64,000 nucleotides of DNA, taken from positions 32,005,519 to 32,069,518 of the forward strand of contig NW_026947485.1 of assembly GCF_034190915.1 (NCBI RefSeq). Reading direction: 5' to 3'. This document shows, piece after piece, positions 47,466-58,779 of this stretch (positions within the stretch are counted from its first letter, which is position 1; every line of letters begins with the position of its first letter). Made by a program: the position numbers and the translations under genes. A model generated the notes under the pieces. It saw only the letters and a list, made by a program, of their open reading frames with translations, ran no database searches and was not told the origin of the DNA. This DNA comes from Cavia porcellus (lineage: Eukaryota; Chordata; Mammalia; Rodentia; Caviidae).

Positions 47466-50400
47466 CAGCTTAGGTGTCCTCTACCGTGTATGAAGGTGAA
47501 GGTAGGACTAGGGGATAATTTAGACTTTTGCCCATAACATCCCCTCAGACGGGAAAAAGAAAAGGCAGTCAGTCTTTGCTTATACTGTGAGTGAAGGGGA
47601 TTTAGTCGCTGTGCTCTTACAGGGATGCTAGAGGAAGTTGGTGGTGGGCAGCTGACTGTTCTAAGCAACTGCTGGTGCTCCTGGCCACCTCAGGTGAGCT
47701 CTTGTCTTTGGAGAGGAGCTGGGCATTCTGAAAACACCTCAAGTTTGCTGTCAAGGCTCTGAATGCACACAAAAGGACAGCTGTCCTGCATGGCCATTTT
47801 ACGTTTTTACAAGTACCACCTAGTACCGCCTACATGTTTATGGCTTGACTTATGAAGGATGAGTTTAGTGTTGTCCAAACAGAGTAATTTGAATAACTTG
47901 AATAAGTTGCATTCTCCAATAGCCCTTTTTCCAGCTCTACAGGAAGAGGATAATGTTTTTCAGTAGATACTTTCCTCACCAGGGAATGTTTGCTTAAGAT
48001 GTATAAAACTGAGGATCCTTTAAAAATAGCTAGAAATTGAACATAATACTAAACAATAAATTCATCTTGATCTGAATCTTGGCACAGAGAGAGCATCCTC
48101 CAGGATCTGCAGTATTTGTTTCTTCCTTTAAATTCATTTGTGCTGATGAGCAATGACTTTCTAAGAAGTGGGCAATGGGATAAAATGCTTCAAGCCCTCT
48201 TCTGTAGCTCCCCAAGAGCTCTGGGATACTTGAGCTTTCCTTTACATGACACTGGGGAAAAAAAATTCTAGTATATTTTTTGCTTTCATTGCTTGAAACA
48301 GCTGTAGAATGTGTTTTCTTGCATAACTATTAGAAGAAAAGGGAGGGATGTTTTGCTGTGTGTTGGCAGAAGTGAGGAAGCGGCATCAGCCCTTAAGAGA
48401 GCTTCAGGGCAGAACCAGGGTTCCTGTTGGTAGCTCTAGGGCAGGGAAGGCCAAGACTAGATGGTGGTGCCTGGCAGAGGTGATCTGTTACCAGGTGAGT
48501 GCTTTGAGAAGTTTGTGCTTTGCTTTTTTTGGTTCTTCCATATACATCTCTAAAAAGTTAATGCCTTGAACTTTATAGAAAAATATGTGGTAGGGACTAA
48601 TCAGTACATTTTATTAAATTTGAAAGGAAAAGAACTAAAGAAAATTTTAATGAAAGAAATAATCTGATTATAAAAATCATACATATAAAGAAATACCAGC
48701 TAAAGCAATAGAGGCAGAGGGTCATGAACAATAGAAGACGATAATGGGGCATTTTGAAAACTTGTTTTTCCTACTAAATTACCATATCCTGCGGAACTTG
48801 GTTACATAATGGTGCATTTCTGAAACACCAAATAAAACCAATTGCTTCTGATTTTAGTCATGGGTTTACAACAGTTCAGCTCACCAACCCTCATGTTTTG
48901 TTTCTTTTTTTAAAGGTTAACTGCAAGTTTTTTTAAATTTAAAATTTTTAGAGGATGAATTTATAAGTATTTATGAAGCCAGTGTTCTGTTAGCTGAGCT
49001 AATGTGTTGGTCATGAGGGCCTGACTTCAGATGTTTCATGACATCACACAGTCTCTGCACATGCTTCAGTGTGCTCTGTTCCTGCAAGATGTGTGTCAAA
49101 TGCTTTATTTGAAAATAACATTCTATGTCTCTATGACCCTTTGTAACCTGCAATTGCTTACTCAGGGGTTTCACAGTCACGACATGAAAATACTTAATTG
49201 CTGTCTAATGGTATTTTAAGATATAATCTATTACAGGTCATTTCAATAATTTCATAAACATATCATTCACTAGGCCTTCCTATGAATGTTCCTAGCTCCT
49301 GCCTTGCTTCAATCAACAGTCTTGTGGACAGTGACCATTTTCATGATTTCTTGTCGCACTGCTGCATTCAGGCATTCTAGGGCACGATGGAATGGTCATT
49401 GATGATGTCTCTCTGGTACAGTTGATGCATGCATTGATCTCTCTCCTCTGTTTTTAAAATAAGCTTAATTTTAAAAAAAAAAAAAGCATACCACTACTGT
49501 GCTGTGCAAAAATTATCATGGTTCTTCAGTCACCTTTATGAATCACTTCTTTTCAGATGGAAGATGCTTTCAGCTAGGTTATGTAAGAACGTAAGAATGA
49601 CAAGCCTTGTTTTAAATGTTTTCATATATTTTAAAGTGTGATCAGCATTTCTTGCATGCACCCTACAAGCAGACACCACCCTGGGTAATCGGTAGCCCTC
49701 GCAAAGCTGATCTCTTCCACAGACTCCTGTGTGTGTGTATGTTCACAGATGTATAAGGAGTTAGCGATGGTAGAAGGCAAATGAGCCAGTTTCATGGCAT
49801 TTTTAATGTATGAGTCTCATGTGTCCTGAGAATTTCACTAGAATGTCATTAAACAGCCCAACTACCTCATGTGAAACTGGCTGTGGACAATCTGTGTTAG
49901 ATGAAAAATGTGCTCAGATACATTTATTCTGCCTGATAGATTGAACAGAGTGATGTCTGTATAAAGAAGGAATATGTTAGACCAAATGCCAAAGGCTAAA
50001 ATGTACATACATTTCCTTGAATTAGTTTTTAAGTCAGTGTTTAATTCCGCACCCAGGATTCTTATGAATGTTTGTGGTTTTATAGATCCATGCACTTTGA
50101 ATATCTGTCACATGCAATGTGTTACCTGTTTTAGTCCCTCAGCATTTTGAATGAGTATCATAATGCCAGTAGAAACCAAGATAAACTACAAATGTTAAAT
50201 GACTTAATGACTTTTTAATTTAATAGACCTTTACTTAGAATATAATGTAATGGAGACTTTTAGTACCAACCAATGAACGATAATTTCATGTTTAGGTTTG
50301 TACTGTTTTTCTGTCCTAATTATTCTGTATGTCATGGGGAGGGTTTTACTTTTTTTGGAAAATGTTTGAAAACATGTCAGATTTTATATTCGTTAGTTAT

Positions 50401-50406
50401 AATAAA
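50401..50406 (+). promoter_or_regulatory. Distal polyadenylation signal AATAAA
   Basis: Canonical hexamer in an AT-rich setting at the end of a long repeat-poor stretch, with a MIR relic beginning soon after. It is the best candidate for the end of the long transcript. Confidence 0.45.
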
Positions 50407-50499
50407 CTTATTTTTAAAGTAATTTATAAAGTGCTTAAGTATCATTTATCAAACATACATGCTTTTCCAGGCCTCAGTCTGAAACATGCCTTGCCAGGC

Positions 50500-50680
50500 A
50501 AATATTAATACATCTTCTCCCAATAAACTCTGTAGGGCAAGTACTGCTGGTTTTCTCAAGTTACAAATGAGCAAGCTGAAGCATGGATTAGAGAAAGCCC
50601 TTTGCTAAGACAGCAGCTAATAAGGAATGGAGACAAGCAGCAAACCAAGCCAACTCAGCTCTAAAATCTTCATAAAACTG
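50500..50680 (-). mobile_element. MIR-like SINE, antisense
   Basis: 'TTTTCTCAAGTTACAAATGAGCAAGCTGAAGCATGG..CTAAGACAGCAGCTAATAAGG' follows antisense MIR order. Confidence 0.55.
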
Positions 50681-50689
50681 TAACACCTC

Positions 50690-51395
50690 AACAGAACATA
50701 ATTTGAAGACAACTAAACACTGTCATGACATTGCCATGGGAATTTTAAGCATTCTAGAAAGATGAGCTTCTTTCAGAGGTACTTCTGTTCTTTGCGTTGG
50801 TTTTATTCTTTTTCAGAGATACAGTACTGCAAATACCAGACAGATAGTAGATGAATTGGCTTAGCATGTTGGAGTGACCTTGTGCTTAATTAGTTGACAT
50901 TTAGTTGCAGACTTTTTTTTTTTTTTTTTGCCTAACCCATTTGATGCCAAAGTAGTAGTAGAAGGTATTCTCTGATTCAGTCCTCAGAGAACCTTCCCAC
51001 TGTTGCTCACTTCAGTCTGCTCTAACTGCCTCTAAACATAAGAGCTGGTGGTGGAAGGCATTCAAGAGAGATCCTGAATTGTCAGGTGGCAAGTGCTTGA
51101 GCAACAAGACCATGGGGAGTTGGCTCCCGAGGTGGCTGTATTGGGAAAGAAAAGAGGGAAAGGATGGAACAGCCACACTGAGAGATGAAGAAATCAGGTG
51201 TTCACTGGGGTCTCCAGAATTCCCCACAGTCAGGCTTCCCTTCTAATTCCTGCTCTCTAGGGTCCTTGTTCTCTGCCTTAGAATCCCTTTTCCTAAAAAA
51301 CCGGTTTCTTTTCAGTACACTGCCATGACCTTTCTACTTGCACTAACATTAGTGGTCTTCAGTCCCTTGAGGCAGTGACCAACTGTCATTGTTCC
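50690..51395. other. Intergenic stretch without recognised feature
   Basis: Contains a T run near 50912-50929. No gene or repeat named. Confidence 0.5.
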
Positions 51396-51399
51396 ACAT

Positions 51400-52075
51400 G
51401 GGGTATGAATAAATCTTGAAGCAAAAACAATATGAAGTTTATTGAGGGATTGCCACCACCATGTTCACTGTGCCAAATGGAAATGCTAAACCTATGAATG
51501 GGGTGTACATACTCAAAAAAGTTATGTGCAGTTCTCCCCCACTGAACCCCAAGATCTTTCCATAATCACCTTTTTCTTATAAACATTAGTACTGTGGCAG
51601 TACTAGGGCAGGCTGTGTGAGGACGTCTCTTTTCTGCTTTTCCATAGTGGAATGTTCAGCTAGGTGTCCATTTCCATTCCTCGGTTCACCTCTTTGGGGC
51701 ACTTGGGAGCTGTGCAAAAACTCCTTTCTGGCTGCCAGTGGGTGGGGCAATAGGCTGCCTCATGGTCATGAGGGTCCAACTGAGGAAAATACCGTAGCTG
51801 TGTTTACTCCTTGCTGCTGTTTCAGAGTCTGCAGGTGCTGGTACATTTTCTGTGTCATCATTCTGTGATAACCTGGACACAGCTGGAAGGTTTGTTCACA
51901 GTGCCAGCAATGGAGAAACCTAAAGAGCAAGGAAGGATGGACCTGTCGGGAGTTCATATCCTAGTATGCTCTTACGTTCACATGAGCAGATTAGAGCTTC
52001 CCTTGACCCTTTTTATGGACAAGCTTCACATGTGTGTGCCTAATGATATTCGCAGTGAAACACGTTGCCATTAGC
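51400..52075 (-). mobile_element. Possible LTR-type sequence, antisense, unidentified
   Basis: The left edge reads, on the minus strand, CAATAAACTTCATATTG followed by a GC/T-mixed tail, like an LTR polyadenylation region. Family and boundaries are not established; it could be non-repeat. Confidence 0.25.
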
Positions 52076-52079
52076 CTCC

Positions 52080-53850
52080 TCAAAATACTCCTCTCTTAAA
52101 ACACACCCCACCGTTCTTGGCACTTTGTGAAGCCGTCCATAACTTCTCTTTTCTGGATGTCTTTAATTGGGCTATCACAACTGCCTCCATGTCCTGAGTT
52201 GATTTAAATTGTTTACTTTTTATTTTCATTCTGACTTTGAAGAAGAGCTAGCTGATGAATAAGATGGATGAAGACCAGCATTGTGCTTTATGAGCCTGTC
52301 TTTTTGGTGGGTGGCACTGAGCCTCAGCTTTCACTAAACTTTTGTCACCCCCTCATCAAGCCACAAAAGAGGACTTCCAGGACCACTTCATAGAGTGGCA
52401 AGAATGATGGGATGTGTGTTTAAAGTATACGAGAATATTTGGGAGGTGATTAAAGGCAATGTGTTGTTTACTGTAAGAAATTACAGTTTTTTAAAACTCA
52501 CTGTATATTTCAGTCATACTTCTTGTGTGCATTGATACGTACTGCCACAATGTCCTAGTCTTTTTCTCCATAGGCACAAAATGGAGGTGGCACTTTTGGA
52601 ACAGCATAGTTCAGATACATAGAAAATTAGTGAATGTTGATATGGCATGAAATCAGTGGCCTTCTGGTATCAAGCAAGAAATTCAAATACCCTCGACTAT
52701 TGCTCACTTCCATCTCCATGTTTCCAGCGCTATGGCTATAGTCTTGATCTCTAATTCTGTGTTTCCAACTTCACCGCTACAGACTGAAATGTTCCCTTAT
52801 GGCCTCTTCACAAATATATGTGATTCAAGGCTCTTCACAAATATACGGTGTTCTGTGTCCTTTCCCATTCCTGGAGCTCCACAAAAACACCCTAGACACA
52901 AAAAATCCCAGCTACCAGTTTCACCTCTAAATTCTCTGCATTCCCAAATGATACCACATAAGTTAGAACTGGGGACAGCAGGTGTGGCTGACAGGTGAGG
53001 GACTAACCCTTCAGCTGTATTCTGAGAGCTGCCTCTTCCATTAAATTGTGAACTTCACCCTCAGGCCAGTTACTCAGCACCTGAACAGGGCCTTTTCTGC
53101 CCGTGACACGATTCCTAAACTGTTGAAGGTTACCTCAAATGGTGTTCTCTGATTCTTTGTGATATATTAGTTCTGTTATCCAACTAAATGATAATATATC
53201 TGAAGCAAAACCATTAATATCTTTTTCTATTTCTTTCTGCTTCCATGGCTTCTTAAATACTTTTGAGTGACTGACTATGCAGAGTGTAATTTGTGTTCTT
53301 TTTATATTTTGGGCTTGTTAATGCACATATAAAATGCTCCTACAATGCTGTGAGCATTATATATGTCAAATTGTTCATAATAGACAAGGCCCAGTTCATG
53401 GTCTCAGCTCTGTACAGATAGAATCATTAGAGGGACTTTAAAAACAAACAAAAGCAACGACGCCTGGGCCCCTCCCTGACCACTTGTTAGTCTCAGGAAA
53501 TGACTGTCACTGAGAACTGCTAAAACCTCAAATTATTGTAATATCACCAGAGAGTGACATTTTGTCTCCCAAAGCTGCTGGTTTAATCCTTTAAAATTGT
53601 GCCATGGCCAATTTTAAGGCCAGATTACAGAATCACAACCAAAACCCACTAATTTATCATAAAGTGCCAATGCTGCAATTAAACCAGAAAACTGAGGTTT
53701 TAGTTTAGAAAAAAACCAACTCATACATAAAAGAAAAACATATGTCTAGAGCACCACATACATAAAAGAAAAACATATGTTCTAGAGCTCTAGAACCTAA
53801 CAAAAGCAAATAAAAGCTTACAAGGTAAAAGCTAGTTTTTAAAAATATTC
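52080..53850. other. Intergenic stretch, one short duplication
   Basis: A 31-bp unit (CATACATAAAAGAAAAACAT, then ATGT(T)CTAGAGC) is directly repeated at 53722-53752 and 53757-53788. No gene or other repeat recognised. Confidence 0.55.
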
Positions 53851-53854
53851 AGCA

Positions 53855-53942
53855 GCGTTGGGCATGATGGCACACACCAATAATCCCAGCACTTGGGAGG
53901 CTGAGCCAGGATTTCTGAGAGTTTGAGACCAGCCTGAATTGA
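53855..53942 (+). mobile_element. B1/Alu-like SINE fragment
   Basis: 'TTGGGCATGATGGCACACACC..TAATCCCAGCACTTGGGAGG..GTTTGAGACCAGCCTG'. Confidence 0.88.
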
Positions 53943-54099
53943 AGGAATCCAATCTTTGTCTTTTTCACCTAAACTTCAAAAGATGATAACCAAGCAAAAT
54001 GACCCAAAATTTGTGGCAATAAAAAAAGTGCTTCTAGCCCCACTTAACATTGGGGAATTTGTAAATTCCAGAATCCTCATTAAAATATCAGATTTAAGG

Positions 54100-54190
54100 G
54101 AACCAGGGATATAGCTTAGTGGCATAAGCACCTACTTGGCAAGCATAGGTCCTGAGTTTGACTCCAGGTATCAAAAAAAAAAAAAAAATT
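54100..54190 (+). mobile_element. ID-like SINE
   Basis: 'ACCAGGGATATAGCTTAGTGGCATAAGCACC..GAGTTTGACTCCAGG' and an A tail. Confidence 0.88.
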
Positions 54191-54507
54191 CTCTGATTTT
54201 AGAAAGAATTGATTAGTAAATTGAGGCACAATGAGCATCCTTATCTGTCCCCTTCTCTAGTAGACCTAGAGTGGGCAGAGTTAGGATGTCGTGAGGATGA
54301 TGATAAGAGTTTACTGGAATAGAAGCAGAAAATGAGGGGCAGGAATTAGCTCATTTCCAAGTTAGGAAAACCCACATTCAAAGGGTCATCCCGTGATACA
54401 GAGTAGATATGTTTCCACTCTGTCTGGAATTCACTCTGATACAAGAGTTAGTGAAAGTGTGAGAAGACAGTGCATAATCCAGTCCCTATGGCAGACACTT
54501 ACTTCTA

Positions 54508-54830
54508 TAGTTTAGATCTCAAATGTAGCCGAAAGCCCATATAGTAAGGGGTTGGTCCCTAGAGTGGTGCTGTTTGGGTTGGTGCAACCTTGAAGAGGTG
54601 GGGCCTAGTGGGAGGCCTTTAGGTTATTGGGAGAGTGAGCCCTCAAAGGGGCTTTGGGACCTGGGTCTCTGCCTCTTTTTGCCCACCATACTGTGCTGAC
54701 ATCACATGCAGGCTTCCCCCTCACAGGACCAACCAAGAAGGCCAATGGATCATACATAGACTGACCCCCTTAAAACTGACCTGAAGTGAATGTTTCATCT
54801 TTATAAATTGATTGTCTCTGTTATTTTGTT
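54508..54830 (+). mobile_element. MaLR/MLT1-like LTR remnant
   Basis: 'TATAGTTTAGATCTCAAATG..AGAGGTGGGGCCTAGTGGGAGG..AAATTGATTGTCTCTGTTATTTTGTTAT' matches MaLR LTR order. Confidence 0.7.
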
Positions 54831-55099
54831 ATGGATTTTAAAAGAAATATCTGTTCAGATAAAGGAATATTTAAAATTGAACAACTGCTTCAGTTGATGT
54901 TAGTTTCTTAAATATAAGCAAATTAACTTAGTGCCACTTATTTTTAAATATTAGAAATAAATATGAGAAAATAGCCTTTATATATGTAGAGAAAGTTGAA
55001 TATGGTAAATATTTTTAGAGGGATACAGATTTTATTTTTTTTATATATGTTGTATGGCTTTCACGTGAAAAACATGCCATCCTTTCATTTTAAAATGAA

Positions 55100-55188
55100 G
55101 GGCAGCTGTGCATGTAGTTTAGTGGTACAGCATATGTTTCACATAGATGAGGCCCTGATGCCATCCCCAGCACCAAACAGAAAAGGTT
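55100..55188 (+). mobile_element. Old ID-like SINE
   Basis: 'GTGCATGTAGTTTAGTGGTACAGC..GATGAGGCCCTGATGCCATCC' with CCAGCACC end; classical ID type. Confidence 0.65.
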
Positions 55189-55260
55189 TAAAAACATTGT
55201 ATAGTCTGGATATACATTGATCCCTAGTATACACTGCTCCTTTTGATGACATTTGCCTTG

Positions 55261-55627
55261 TGTTATTGTTTGGATCTTAAATGTCTCCCAAAGGCCATGT
55301 GGCCAGCCTGTGGTATACTGTGGGGAAGTAGGTGAAAATTCTGTACATGGGACTTAGTTGGAGGGAGTTAGGTCACTGGGAGCATGCCCTCAAGGTGGAT
55401 ATTGGGCCCCTGGCCCCTTCTTATCTTTGCTTTCTGGCTGCTGTGGAGTAAATAGCATGGCTCCACCACACACTCCTGGCCCAATGTGTGGCCTCACCAT
55501 GGGCCCTGACCAACCATGGATTGAGACCTCTGAATTGTGAACCAGAGGACCAAAATTGTGAACCTTTCCTCTTTCTAGGTTGATTATCTTAGGTATTTTT
55601 CACAGCAACAGAGAACTGACTAACACA
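55261..55627 (+). mobile_element. MaLR solo LTR
   Basis: 'TGTTATTGTTTGGATCTTAAATG..GTTAGGTCACTGGGAGCATGCCC..AGGTATTTTTCACAGCAACAG..TAACACA' is MaLR LTR order from TG to CA. No matching target duplication seen. Confidence 0.8.
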
Positions 55628-55641
55628 CGTTAAAACTCCTA

Positions 55642-55852
55642 TCAGCTGAGTGTGGTGGTGCATGCCTGTAATCCTAGCACTCCGAGAAGCTGAAGCAGGA
55701 GGACTGCAAGTTTGAACCCAGCTGGCAACTTAGCACTTAGTGAGACACTGTCTCACAATTTTTAAAAAAATGTTTTTTAAAGAGCTAGGTATGAATCTCA
55801 GTGACTCAGTGAGAAGGCCCTGGATTCAAGCCCTAGCACCACATAAACGCTT
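55642..55852 (+). mobile_element. B1+ID dimeric SINE (B1-dID type)
   Basis: B1 half ('GAGTGTGGTGGTGCATGCC..GAAGCAGGAGGACTGCAAG..GAGACACTGTCTCAC') joined to an ID half ('GGTATGAATCTCAGTGACTC..GGCCCTGGATTCAAGCCC'). Confidence 0.85.
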
Positions 55853-55859
55853 TTCAAGT

Positions 55860-56438
55860 TACTTTATCTGGGTTTTTCCACTGATAATTTCTCTCATAAG
55901 CTTTATTCACATGGAGATATTACTCATATAAATATCCCATTTTATATAACTCCTAAGTGTCATGACATCCTTTTGGGGCACGAGGAGAAAACAGAACAGC
56001 TGTATGGTACCTAGAGACTTGCCCAGTACATCTGAAACAAATAAAAAATGAAGGAAAAGCCATTTGGAGTGGCTGATGATCCTCTTACAAGGAGCCAGAA
56101 AGATGCTTAGCAACATGGGAGTTTTGCACATGAATTGGCTGTGGTCCATGAGAGGAACTGAAAGGTTTCTTTCTTTGTGCTGCTGAGTTCAAAAATAAAA
56201 TGTCAGTTCTTTCCCTGCCCAAGTGAAATGGTAGGCGACAAAGCCGGAGCTCAGGATCTGCTTCTGGTGATCGCACTCAGCCAGCCGTGAGGGGAGATGG
56301 GATTGGGAGCTTTAGGCAGCAGACATTTGCTGTAAAGACCATTCAGCACTTTTGTGGACACCTTGGCAGCCCTGTATTATCGCATGTGTGACAGCCACTC
56401 AAGACACTCTGAATGTTGTTCAAAGTTATGTGATGTCC

Positions 56439-56440
<2 letters not shown>
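55860..56440. other. Intergenic stretch without recognised feature
   Basis: Nothing assignable. Confidence 0.5.
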
Positions 56441-56443
<3 letters not shown>

Positions 56444-56476
<33 letters not shown>

Positions 56477-56547
56477 TGCCAGGGATCAAACTCAGGACCT
56501 CGTGCTTATCAGGCAAACACTTGAACCACTGGGCCAAATCCCTGGCC
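56444..56547 (-). mobile_element. ID-like SINE, antisense
   Basis: T run then 'GTGCCAGGGATCAAACTCAGG..GCTTATCAGGCAAACACTTG..GGGCCAAATCCCTGGCC'. The flanks share GTCCTCAGTTCTT / GTCCCCAGTTCTT, a duplication with one change. Confidence 0.9.
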
Positions 56548-56727
56548 AAGTCCCCAGTTCTTACCTTGATTAGTGTATGGGAAGATGGTCACAAGATCAG
56601 AGCTAGTAGACTTCTTCAACCACAGTGAGACTTGGAATAGCAGTCATAAAACTGTTATATGGATCAAGTCAGGAATGTACATAAAGTGTGTAGCATGGCT
56701 TCTCCCACGGATAAAGGCTCCAAAAAC

Positions 56728-56842
56728 AGTGCTGAATGTGGTGAGCCATGGCCATAGTCCCAGCTACTCAAAGTTGAGGCCATTGCTTACACCCAGGACC
56801 AAACTGAGCAATGGAGTGAGAACTCATTTCAGAAACATAAGT
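56728..56842 (+). mobile_element. Old Alu/B1-like SINE
   Basis: 'GTGGTGAGCCATGGCCATAGTCCCAGCTACTC..GCAATGGAGTGAGAACTC'; degraded. Confidence 0.55.
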
Positions 56843-56849
56843 CCTCTCA

Positions 56850-57865
56850 AAACGATGGTGGTGACAGTACTAATTATGATTACTGTTGTGTGGGAGGAAA
56901 GTGGCTCCACCATGACTGAAGTTTTCCTGGCTAACAAGCCTTGTCTTATGTGGGCCCCTTGTTACTGCCCATACAGAGGACTGACAGCTCGGCCACCGCC
57001 AGACACCATCTAGAAGACCCTCATCTCATCACATCTCCACATGCACACAGCACCCCTCCTCTTGCTTGAGCCCCAGAGCCAGGTGTGCGTCCCAGAAGAA
57101 TGGCTAAACGGGGACCAGGCTAGGGCAGACACTCCCCACTGAACCCCACCCTCTGTACACCAGAAGACATCAAATATATTTTTCTGCCCTCTTCTCTTAC
57201 TCTGGAACACATTCATTCTTTGAACTGGCCCCCTTCTCATCTCTTGAGTTCAGCCTGCGTGGTCAGTTGCTTTCCCCAGGTCTCTGGCCATGTAGTGGGC
57301 ACATGATCCAGACCAGGTCTGCCAAGGGTGTTTCTTGGGAGTATGCATCTGAAGAAAGAGGAGCGACTTTTTCCTCTAGAGTCACTAACTGGGATGGCAT
57401 ACGCTGCTGGCACACTGCCCCCCCCCCTGCTCCATGGTAGTCTGTGGGCAGACAGAAAGGAGGGCACAGGGCTTGCTAAGAGGGCCGCATAGGCACAGAG
57501 GCTGGGCAGGGGGGTGGAGAGGAAGCGAATTGGATGTGTTGAGCGCTGCAGCGAATCATTGCTGGGCCAGTTTCCTGCTGCCTTTCTCACTTTTGTAAGT
57601 CAGTAAATCCCACTTTTTTGAAAGCTCGTTGGAATTAGGTTTCTGTCCCTTGTAACCAAAAGGAGCCTGAGAAATTTTCTAATAACTCCATGTTCTTTTA
57701 TGGTAGAGTTAATAGAAGAAAAATGAGAAACATATCCAAACTGGATAGCCCAACTGGGACTCCAATTTAAAACAACTGTCTGGTTCTGCTCCAGCACCAG
57801 GACACTTACTGGACTGAATTTTTGAGTTGTTAGCTTTTCCTCCTTCCTAAATAACAATTTTAAGT
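56850..57865. other. Intergenic, GC-richer stretch without recognised gene
   Basis: Open frames up to 146 codons (56573-57013 +, 57237-57590 -) have no domains, no homology I recognise and partly overlap SINE sequence. A C run is at about 57418-57427. Confidence 0.45.
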
Positions 57866-57869
57866 ACTT

Positions 57870-58010
57870 ACGTACTACCAAGCACTGGGTGAGAAACTTT
57901 ACATAGATGACCTCATTTAACCTCAGAATACAGGGAGCACCGTTTATTATTAATGTGTGTGTAGTTGAGGACTTAGAAATGCTGCTCGGTTTGTCTGAGG
58001 TGGGGGACAG
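57870..58010 (-). mobile_element. MIR-like SINE, antisense
   Basis: 'AAACTTTACATAGATGACCTCATTTAACC..GTAGTTGAGGACTTAG' follows antisense MIR order. Confidence 0.5.
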
Positions 58011-58130
58011 AGCTTAGGAGAGGCGAAACAGACAGTGATGGGAACCGGACAGGTCATGCTGTGGCTCACTAGGTGTTTGGGGGTGGGGGGGTTGTGCAAG
58101 GTGTTTGTTTTGTTTTCTCTTTTCCAAAAG

Positions 58131-58240
58131 ATAAAGGTTTTGACAAGTTGCCCAGGTTGGCCTCAGACCTTGGATCCTCCCACCTCAGCTGCCTGAGTAG
58201 CTGAGATGACAGCTGTGTGTCCACGTGCCATGCTAGGGCC
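58131..58240 (-). mobile_element. Old B1/Alu-like SINE, antisense
   Basis: 'AGTTGCCCAGGTTGGCCTCAGACC..CCTCAGCTGCCTGAGTAGCTGAG'. Confidence 0.75.
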
Positions 58241-58289
58241 CACATCTTTACTGCTGTGCTCTGTGTCTCTGCCTCTGCTGTGTTGTAGC

Positions 58290-58432
58290 TGTAAGAGAAA
58301 GCAGAGACTTTGGAATCAGAAAAATGGGACCAAGGGGAGGCCCAATCCCAACCCTCTTCCCCTCACTGTGGGGCTTTAAGCATGTTAGCTAACTTCTTTG
58401 AGCTTCATTTTCTCCTTTGTAAACTGAAATGC
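58290..58432 (+). mobile_element. MIR-like SINE
   Basis: 'GCAGAGACTTTGGAATCAG..ATGTTAGCTAACTTCTTTGAGC..TTTTCTCCTTTGTAAACTG' follows MIR order. Confidence 0.6.
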
Positions 58433-58433
58433 G

Positions 58434-58774
58434 AGTTGAGCAACCCTTGTCTGAAAATATGAAATCCAAAATGCTCCAAGATCTGAAACTTTTTGAGTTC
58501 TAACATGCCACAAATGAAAAATTTCTCCCCTGCCCTCACACAGCAGATCACAAAGTATAGTCCTGCGCTAAAAATGTATAAAATTACCTTCATGCTATAT
58601 GTATAAGATATAAATAAGACAAATAAATTTTGTGTTTGGACTTGTATCTGCATCCCTACATATTTCACTGTGTATACACAACTATTCCAAAAAGAAAAAG
58701 AAAAACAAAAACAAAACCACTGAAATCTAACATTTCTGGTGCCAAACATTTTGGATAAAGGATACTCAACCTGT
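58434..58774. mobile_element. Non-autonomous Tigger/TcMar-like DNA transposon relic
   Basis: Left end 'GAGTTGAGCAACCCTTGTC..AAATGCTCCAAGATCTGAAAC' and right end 'CCAAACATTTTGGATAAAGG..ACTCAACCTG' are imperfect inverted copies, giving about 26-bp terminal inverted repeats over about 340 bp. The inner part has no transposase frame. Confidence 0.65.
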
Positions 58775-58779
58775 AATGA

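Larger units (their letters stand above)
45200..50430 (+). other. PLEKHA8: Probable PLEKHA8 3' UTR (long form)
   Basis: No coding frame continues after the stop. An AATAAA stands at 45232-45237, giving a very short 3' UTR option. Others are an ATTAAA at 45383-45388 and an AATAAA at 50401-50406 in an AT-rich context. The stretch 47.8-50.4 kb is unusually poor in repeats for this locus, as expected for a conserved UTR. Extent is inferred only; SINEs at 46.3, 47.0, 47.2 and 47.4 kb would lie inside it. Confidence 0.5.

Noticed and set aside
56573..57590. 146-codon (+) and 117-codon (-) frames
   Set aside because: The first overlaps a degraded Alu/B1-like SINE and the second is low-information Pro/Ser/Arg-rich; neither resembles a known protein.
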